Origin: an uncultured Oribacterium sp.
GTDB taxonomy: Bacteria; Bacillota; Clostridia; Lachnospirales; Lachnospiraceae
Reading direction: 5' to 3'
Assembly (NCBI GenBank): GCA_900772695.1
Contig: CAAGRO010000309.1
Location: 1 to 8,919 of the forward strand
DNA: 8,919 nucleotides
The notes beneath the pieces are model-generated. The model ran no database searches, was not told the DNA's origin, and saw nothing but the letters and a program-made list of their open reading frames with translations. Made by a program: the position numbers and the translations under genes. Below, one piece after another: positions 5,440-8,919 of this stretch (its first letter is position 1; every line of letters begins with the position of its first letter).

Positions 5440-5460
5440 GTTTTATCGCAAGAGACTCAT

Positions 5461-5492
5461 AAAAAGAGGAACTGCCGCTTCGGCAGTTCCTC
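5461..5492 (-). terminator. Intrinsic terminator of the fumarase-malic enzyme operon
   Basis: A perfect 12-bp stem, GAGGAACTGCCG (5466-5477) with CGGCAGTTCCTC (5481-5492), is followed on the minus strand by five U (5465-5461). It starts 14 nt after the malic enzyme stop codon. Confidence 0.95.
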
Positions 5493-5506
5493 TCCATCGA
5501 TATGTT

Positions 5507-6682
5507 TTATACTCTAGCGACGCCACTCTTTCTGGCTGCTTCTGCAGTAGCGTTTGCCACAGCGTCACGTACGCGTGGGTCGAAGGCCTTCGGGATGATG
5601 TACTCCGGGGTGAGCTCGTCGTCGGATACGAGGCCGGCGATGGCATACGCGGCAGCTTCCTTCATCTCGTCGTTGATGTCGGTTGCACGTACATCGAGGG
5701 CACCACGGAAGATGCCCGGGAAGACGAGGACGTTATTGATCTGGTTCGGGTAGTCGGAACGACCGGAGCCGATGACCGCTGCGCCGGCTTCCTTACTGTC
5801 CTCCGGCATGATCTCCGGAGTCGGGTTCGCCATCGCGAAGACGATGCCGTCCTTCATGCTTCTGACCATGTCCTTCGACACGAGACCGCCGCGGGAAACG
5901 CCGATGAAGGCGTCTGCGCCGTTCAGTGCATCGGCGAGTGTGCCGTGGATGTGATCCTTATTTGTGATGTGGGACATCTCCTCCTGACCGAAGTTGAGGC
6001 CTTCATCACCCTCACAGATGATGCCGTTAATGTCGCACATGATGACATTACCGAAGCCCATCTTCACGAGGAGCTTGCCGATCGCGCAGCCGGCCGCGCC
6101 CGCACCGTTGATGACGATCTTCAGCTCGCCCATCTTCTTGCCGGTGACCTTCACCGCGTTCAGAAGTGCCGCGGCTACAACGACAGCGGTACCGTGCTGG
6201 TCATCGTGGAATACGAGGATGTCGCACTTTTCCTTCAGCTTCTTCTCGATTTCAAAGCAGCGCGGAGCCGCGATGTCCTCGAGGTTGATGCCACCGAACG
6301 AGCCGGCGAGCAGCGAGATCGTGTTGACGATGGTGTCCACATCCTTCGAGCGGATGCAGAGCGGAATCGCGTCCACGCCACCGAACTCCTTAAACAGCAC
6401 ACACTTGCCTTCCATGACCGGCATGCCGGCCTCCGGGCCGATATCACCGAGTCCGAGGATCGCGGTACCATCCGTCACGACCGCGACCGTGTTCCAGCGG
6501 CGGGTCAGCTCCCACTGCTTCTCCGGATCCTTCTCGATCTCCTTGCAGACCGCAGCCACGCCCGGTGTGTAGGCGAGGGACAGCGCCTCGGAGCTGTCGA
6601 CCTTCGCGCGTGACGCCACCTCGATCTTACCCTTTAATTCATAGTGCAGCTTGATAGACTCTGCAGATACATCCTTTGCCAT
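5507..6682 (-). CDS. Malic enzyme (malate dehydrogenase, oxaloacetate-decarboxylating), short form
   Basis: The 391-residue cytosolic enzyme converts malate plus NAD(P)+ to pyruvate, CO2 and NAD(P)H. Expected motifs are present: catalytic Tyr38 in YTPGVA, Lys93 in EGKCVLFK, metal ligands E135-D136 and D160/D161 in FHDDQHGTA (158-166), a Rossmann loop GAGAAG (193-198), and a later ANPTPEI signature. The length fits the compact bacterial form. The C-terminal phosphotransacetylase-like domain of the long MaeB type is absent. The start is supported by AGGAGG 8 nt upstream. The gene follows fumarase by 16 nt and shares its promoter, giving fumarate to malate to pyruvate in one transcript. Coenzyme preference cannot be assigned safely; the residue ending the second Rossmann strand is Asp (MCDING), which leans to NAD but is not diagnostic in this family. 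Confidence 0.95.
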   Translation of the reverse strand: MAKDVSAESIKLHYELKGKIEVASRAKVDSSEALSLAYTPGVAAVCKEIEKDPEKQWELTRRWNTVAVVTDGTAILGLGDIGPEAGMPVMEGKCVLFKEFGGVDAIPLCIRSKDVDTIVNTISLLAGSFGGINLEDIAAPRCFEIEKKLKEKCDILVFHDDQHGTAVVVAAALLNAVKVTGKKMGELKIVINGAGAAGCAIGKLLVKMGFGNVIMCDINGIICEGDEGLNFGQEEMSHITNKDHIHGTLADALNGADAFIGVSRGGLVSKDMVRSMKDGIVFAMANPTPEIMPEDSKEAGAAVIGSGRSDYPNQINNVLVFPGIFRGALDVRATDINDEMKEAAAYAIAGLVSDDELTPEYIIPKAFDPRVRDAVANATAEAARKSGVARV

Positions 6683-6698
6683 CTTAAAATCCTCCTAA

Positions 6699-8066
6699 TT
6701 AATTTACCATCTTCTCTGGGCGTACAGTTTGATCGTATTCGCTCTCCGACAGGAAGCCGAGGGCGAGCACCGCTTCCTTCAGCGTCGTGTTTTCCTCGAA
6801 GGCCTTGTGCGCGCAGGCAGCCGCGTTCTCGTAGCCGATGACCGGGCTCAGGCAGGTCACGAGCATGAGGGAGTTGCGGAGATTCTCGTCCATTTTTTCC
6901 TTCTTCGCCTTGATGCCGCGGACGCAGTGGAGCTCGAAAGAGACCATGCCGTCGCTTAAGAGGCGGATGGACTGCATCATGTTGTAGGCGAGCACCGGCA
7001 TGAAGACATTGAGCTCGAAGTTGCCCTGAGACGCGCCGATGCCGATCGTGCTGTCGTTGCCCATCACCTGGATCGCGATCATTGTGATCGCCTCACACTG
7101 GGTCGGGTTGACCTTGCCCGGCATGATGGAGCTGCCCGGCTCGTTCTCCGGGATGGAGATTTCGCCGAGACCGCAGCGCGGACCGTTTGCGAGCCAGCGG
7201 ATGTCGTTCGCGATCTTCATGAGGTTCGCCGCGAGGCCCTTCAGCGCACCGCTCGTGAAGACGTAGCCGTCCTTCGAGGTGAGCGCGTGGTACTTGTTGC
7301 TGCTCGGCGTGAATGTCTGTCCGCTGAGGCGGGAGATCTCTTCACAGCAGGCCGTGTCGAAGCCCGCCGGACAGTTGAGTCCGGTGCCGACCGCCGTACC
7401 GCCGATCGCGAGCTTCCGAAGATGATCGGAGGCCTCGAGGATCTGTACTCTCGACTCCTCGAGCATGCCGCGCCAGCCGGAGATTTCCTGACTGAAGCGG
7501 ATCGGAACAGCATCCTGGAGATGCGTACGCCCGATCTTCAGCACATCATGATTCTCCTCCTCGAGACGCTTCATCGTCGCGATCAGCGTATCGATCGCTG
7601 GGATGAGCTGCGCGTGAATCGCGAGCACCGCGGCCATGTTCATCGCCGTCGGGAAGGTGTCGTTCGAGGACTGGGACATATTGACATGATCGTTCGGGTG
7701 AATCTTCAGCTCCGGATGATCATGCATCGCAATATGTGCGATAACCTCGTTCATATTCATGTTCGACTGCGTGCCGGAGCCGGTCTGCCACACCTTCAGC
7801 GGGAACTCCTCCGGGTACTTGCCGTCGCAGATATCGCGGCAGGCATCCGTGATGGCCTGCGCCTCCGCCTCCGGCAGCTTGCCGAGGGCGTGGTTCGCGG
7901 TCGCCGCCGCGGACTTCAGCACCGCGAAGGCGTGAATCACCTCGCGCGGGATCGTCTCCGTGCCGATGCGGAAATTCTCCAGCGAACGCTCGGTCTGCGC
8001 ACCCCAGAAATGCTCTGCCGGCACACGGACCTCACCCATAGTGTCATGTTCGATACGATATTCCAT
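6699..8066 (-). CDS. fumC: Class II fumarate hydratase
   Basis: The 455-residue iron-independent fumarase reversibly hydrates fumarate to L-malate as a homotetramer. Family signatures: VWQTGSGTQSNMNMNE (93-107), which separates fumarase from the related aspartase; HPNDHVNMSQSSND (123-136); KIGRTHLQDA (177-186), with His182 as the likely equivalent of the E. coli FumC active-site histidine; and the superfamily signature GSSIMPGKVN (311-320), whose Ser312, Lys318 and Asn320 match the catalytic loop. The start at 8066 is chosen because the protein then begins MEYRIEHDTMGEVRVP, the usual N-terminus, with a GAGAGGAAAGGA ribosome site; a longer frame to 8168 would add 34 unrelated residues across the promoter. 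It is first gene of the operon with malic enzyme. An oxygen-stable fumarase feeding malic enzyme fits fumarate or aspartate catabolism. Confidence 0.96.
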   Translation of the reverse strand: MEYRIEHDTMGEVRVPAEHFWGAQTERSLENFRIGTETIPREVIHAFAVLKSAAATANHALGKLPEAEAQAITDACRDICDGKYPEEFPLKVWQTGSGTQSNMNMNEVIAHIAMHDHPELKIHPNDHVNMSQSSNDTFPTAMNMAAVLAIHAQLIPAIDTLIATMKRLEEENHDVLKIGRTHLQDAVPIRFSQEISGWRGMLEESRVQILEASDHLRKLAIGGTAVGTGLNCPAGFDTACCEEISRLSGQTFTPSSNKYHALTSKDGYVFTSGALKGLAANLMKIANDIRWLANGPRCGLGEISIPENEPGSSIMPGKVNPTQCEAITMIAIQVMGNDSTIGIGASQGNFELNVFMPVLAYNMMQSIRLLSDGMVSFELHCVRGIKAKKEKMDENLRNSLMLVTCLSPVIGYENAAACAHKAFEENTTLKEAVLALGFLSESEYDQTVRPEKMVN

Positions 8067-8086
8067 GTCCTTTCCTCTCTCTCGAT

Positions 8087-8114
8087 GAAACGGGGGACTA
8101 CGAAGGCCCGCTTC
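8087..8114 (-). other. Hairpin in the fumarase leader
   Basis: GAAGCGGG (minus strand, 8114-8107) pairs with CCCGTTTC (8094-8087) with one G-U pair. It lies between the promoter and the ribosome site, so it could affect translation or stability. No U tract follows, so it is not a terminator. Confidence 0.4.
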
Positions 8115-8139
8115 ATGTTTTATACTTAAATCTCTGTTC

Positions 8140-8168
8140 ATTATAATCCCCGGAAGGCCCCGAGGCAA
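8140..8168 (-). promoter_or_regulatory. Promoter of the fumarase-malic enzyme operon
   Basis: On the minus strand, TTGCCT (8168-8163), 17 bp and a perfect TATAAT (8145-8140) would start transcription near 8133, giving a leader of about 67 nt. Confidence 0.75.
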
Positions 8169-8183
8169 CGGCGATTCCTGTCA

Positions 8184-8246
8184 CTCATCTTTACTCATCT
8201 TTACACCATCTTAATACCATCCTTTATTCCCTTATCCCTCCTTTAA
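8184..8246 (+). repeat. Six CTTTA-like hexamers phased at about one helical turn
   Basis: CTTTAC (8189), CTTTAC (8199), CTTAAT (8210), CTTTAT (8222), CTTATC (8231) and CTTTAA (8241) are spaced 10, 11, 12, 9 and 10 bp, averaging 10.4. The first two lie in an exact 10-bp tandem CTCATCTTTA (8184-8203), and CATC recurs at 8186, 8196, 8207 and 8218. The tract lies between the fumarase promoter and the transporter's -10. Such spacing suits cooperative binding of a regulator to one DNA face, for example an OmpR-family response regulator; that is inference. Confidence 0.55.
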
Positions 8247-8254
8247 CTCTTCCC

Positions 8255-8263
8255 TGCTATCAT
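8255..8263 (+). promoter_or_regulatory. Possible extended -10 promoter for the potassium transporter
   Basis: TG-C-TATCAT is an extended -10 element. No good -35 lies 17 bp upstream (TCCCTC at 8235-8240), so the promoter may need an activator bound at the phased hexamers just upstream. Confidence 0.5.
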
Positions 8264-8350
8264 TAGTGCAATTCTGATCGAGGCTTTGTGCGCACCTCTT
8301 AACGACTTCGGCGTCGCATCTGGTCTCAGATTTCAGGGAGGATTTCATTT
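8264..8350 (+). other. Leader of the potassium transporter gene
   Basis: About 80 nt with three small inverted repeats: GTGCGCAC (8288-8295), CGAC/GTCG around TTCGGC (8303-8316) and TCTG/CAGA around GTCT (8319-8330). The ribosome site GGGAGG (8336-8341) follows, 9 nt before the start codon. Potassium transporter genes in Firmicutes are often under c-di-AMP riboswitches, but this leader is too short and lacks the motifs I would expect. Confidence 0.45.
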
Positions 8351-8919
8351 ATGACTGAAGAACAGCTTCGGCGGATGCATCGTCTTTCGTCGTTTCAGAT
8401 TATCACCGGGGGCTTCGCCTGCGTCATCCTCGTGGGTGCACTGCTCCTGATGCTGCCGGTTTCGTCGGCGGGCAGTCTCTGGACGCCGTTCCACGAGACG
8501 CTTTTCACGGCGACCTCGGCGGTGTGCGTGACCGGCCTCGTCGTGCAGGACACCGGCACCTACTGGTCGAGCTTCGGCCAGGCCATCATCCTCACGCTGA
8601 TCCAGATCGGCGGACTCGGCATCATCACGGTCGCTGCGGCCTTCGCGCTTCTGTCCGGCCGCAAAATCTCGCTCATGCAGCGCAGCACCATGCAGGACGC
8701 CATCTCGGCACCGAAGGTCGGCGGCATCGTCCGCCTCACGCGCTTCATCCTGCGCGGCACCTTCGCGATCGAGCTCCTCGGCGCCCTCGCCCTGCTCCCG
8801 GCCTTCTGCCGGGACTACGGACTCCGTGGCATCTGGTATGCCGTCTTCCACTCGATCTCGGCCTTCTGCAACGCCGGCTTCGACCTGCTCGGCCGCCCCG
8901 ACAGTCTCTATCCGTCGCT
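8351..8919 (+). CDS. TrkH/KtrB-family potassium transporter subunit (3' end cut by window edge)
   Basis: The first 189 codons of an integral membrane potassium channel-like subunit. TM1 is near residues 16-36, followed by the first pore loop with filter segment TSAVCVTGLVV (55-65), where V-C-V-T-G is the family's selectivity filter glycine region. TM2 is near 75-101, containing QIGGLGI (85-91). A further hydrophobic segment at about 132-152 leads into a second pore loop, HSISAFCNAGFD (167-178). The short N-terminus and TSAVCVTGL fit KtrB better than the longer proteobacterial TrkH, but the distinction needs the rest of the gene. It would work with a cytoplasmic KtrA/TrkA RCK subunit, probably encoded beyond the window. 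It is transcribed divergently from the fumarase operon, with a leader and phased repeats upstream. Confidence 0.93.
   Translation, partial: MTEEQLRRMHRLSSFQIITGGFACVILVGALLLMLPVSSAGSLWTPFHETLFTATSAVCVTGLVVQDTGTYWSSFGQAIILTLIQIGGLGIITVAAAFALLSGRKISLMQRSTMQDAISAPKVGGIVRLTRFILRGTFAIELLGALALLPAFCRDYGLRGIWYAVFHSISAFCNAGFDLLGRPDSLYPS

Noticed and set aside
5033..5497. A 154-codon open frame on the minus strand across the repeat region
   Set aside because: It begins inside the malic enzyme terminator hairpin, has no ribosome site, and runs through repeats spaced 41-51 bp so that equivalent repeat units are read in different frames. No recognisable domain.
5945..6613. Long plus-strand open frames opposite malic enzyme, fumarase (7287-8129), the binding protein (2305-3237) and the ABC ATPase (589-1440)
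   Set aside because: They mirror well-identified minus-strand genes in GC-rich DNA, with arginine/histidine/leucine-rich translations and no ribosome sites or domains.
8067..8168. 34-residue N-terminal extension of fumarase
   Set aside because: It crosses the TATAAT promoter and has no ribosome site. MEYRIEHD at 8066 is the usual family N-terminus.
8264..8350. c-di-AMP (ydaO-type) riboswitch upstream of the potassium transporter
   Set aside because: The leader is only about 80 nt and shows small simple hairpins rather than the long multi-helix arrangement of that class.
8345..8851. Minus-strand open frame opposite the potassium transporter
   Set aside because: It is a shadow of the clear TrkH/KtrB coding frame, with a low-complexity charged translation and no domain.

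Overview
The window looks like a moderately high-GC Firmicute, most likely a Clostridia/Lachnospiraceae-type anaerobe. This is inferred from strong AGGAGG-type ribosome binding sites, TTGACA/TATAAT-like promoters, compact U-tailed terminators, a lipobox-anchored solute-binding protein with an Ala/Thr/Glu-rich tether, and the gene families present. I cannot name the species.

Layout, left to right. (1) 1-576, minus strand: a TetR-family regulator cut by the left edge, with its own consensus promoter and two palindromic operators, one filling the -35/-10 spacer. (2) 619-3353, minus strand: a polar amino-acid ABC uptake operon, transcribed as binding lipoprotein, permease (TTG start), ATPase, then an intrinsic terminator. 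A 274-base gap with three hairpins separates the binding protein from the permease. (3) 3424-4999, minus strand: an isolated AAA ATPase with a C-terminal DUF234 (PD-(D/E)XK-like) domain. It is less GC-rich than its neighbours and has three 15-bp tandem repeats in its leader. (4) 5007-5440: an AT-rich region without a credible gene. It holds a degenerate interspersed repeat with a TAATGKCA core about every 41-43 bp, in two opposed blocks, followed by palindromes. (5) 5461-8168, minus strand: a two-gene C4-acid operon, class II fumarase then malic enzyme, with a strong promoter and a 12-bp-stem terminator. (6) 8184-8919, plus strand: a divergent TrkH/KtrB-type potassium transporter subunit cut by the right edge. 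Its upstream region carries six CTTTA-like hexamers spaced about one helical turn apart.

How the genes work together: fumarase hydrates fumarate to malate and malic enzyme decarboxylates malate to pyruvate, so the pair links amino-acid or C4-acid breakdown to pyruvate and reducing power. The ABC operon would supply amino acids. Those genes are conventional. The least explained parts are the repeat array beside the DUF234 ATPase, the phased hexamer array upstream of the potassium transporter, and the structured gap inside the ABC operon.
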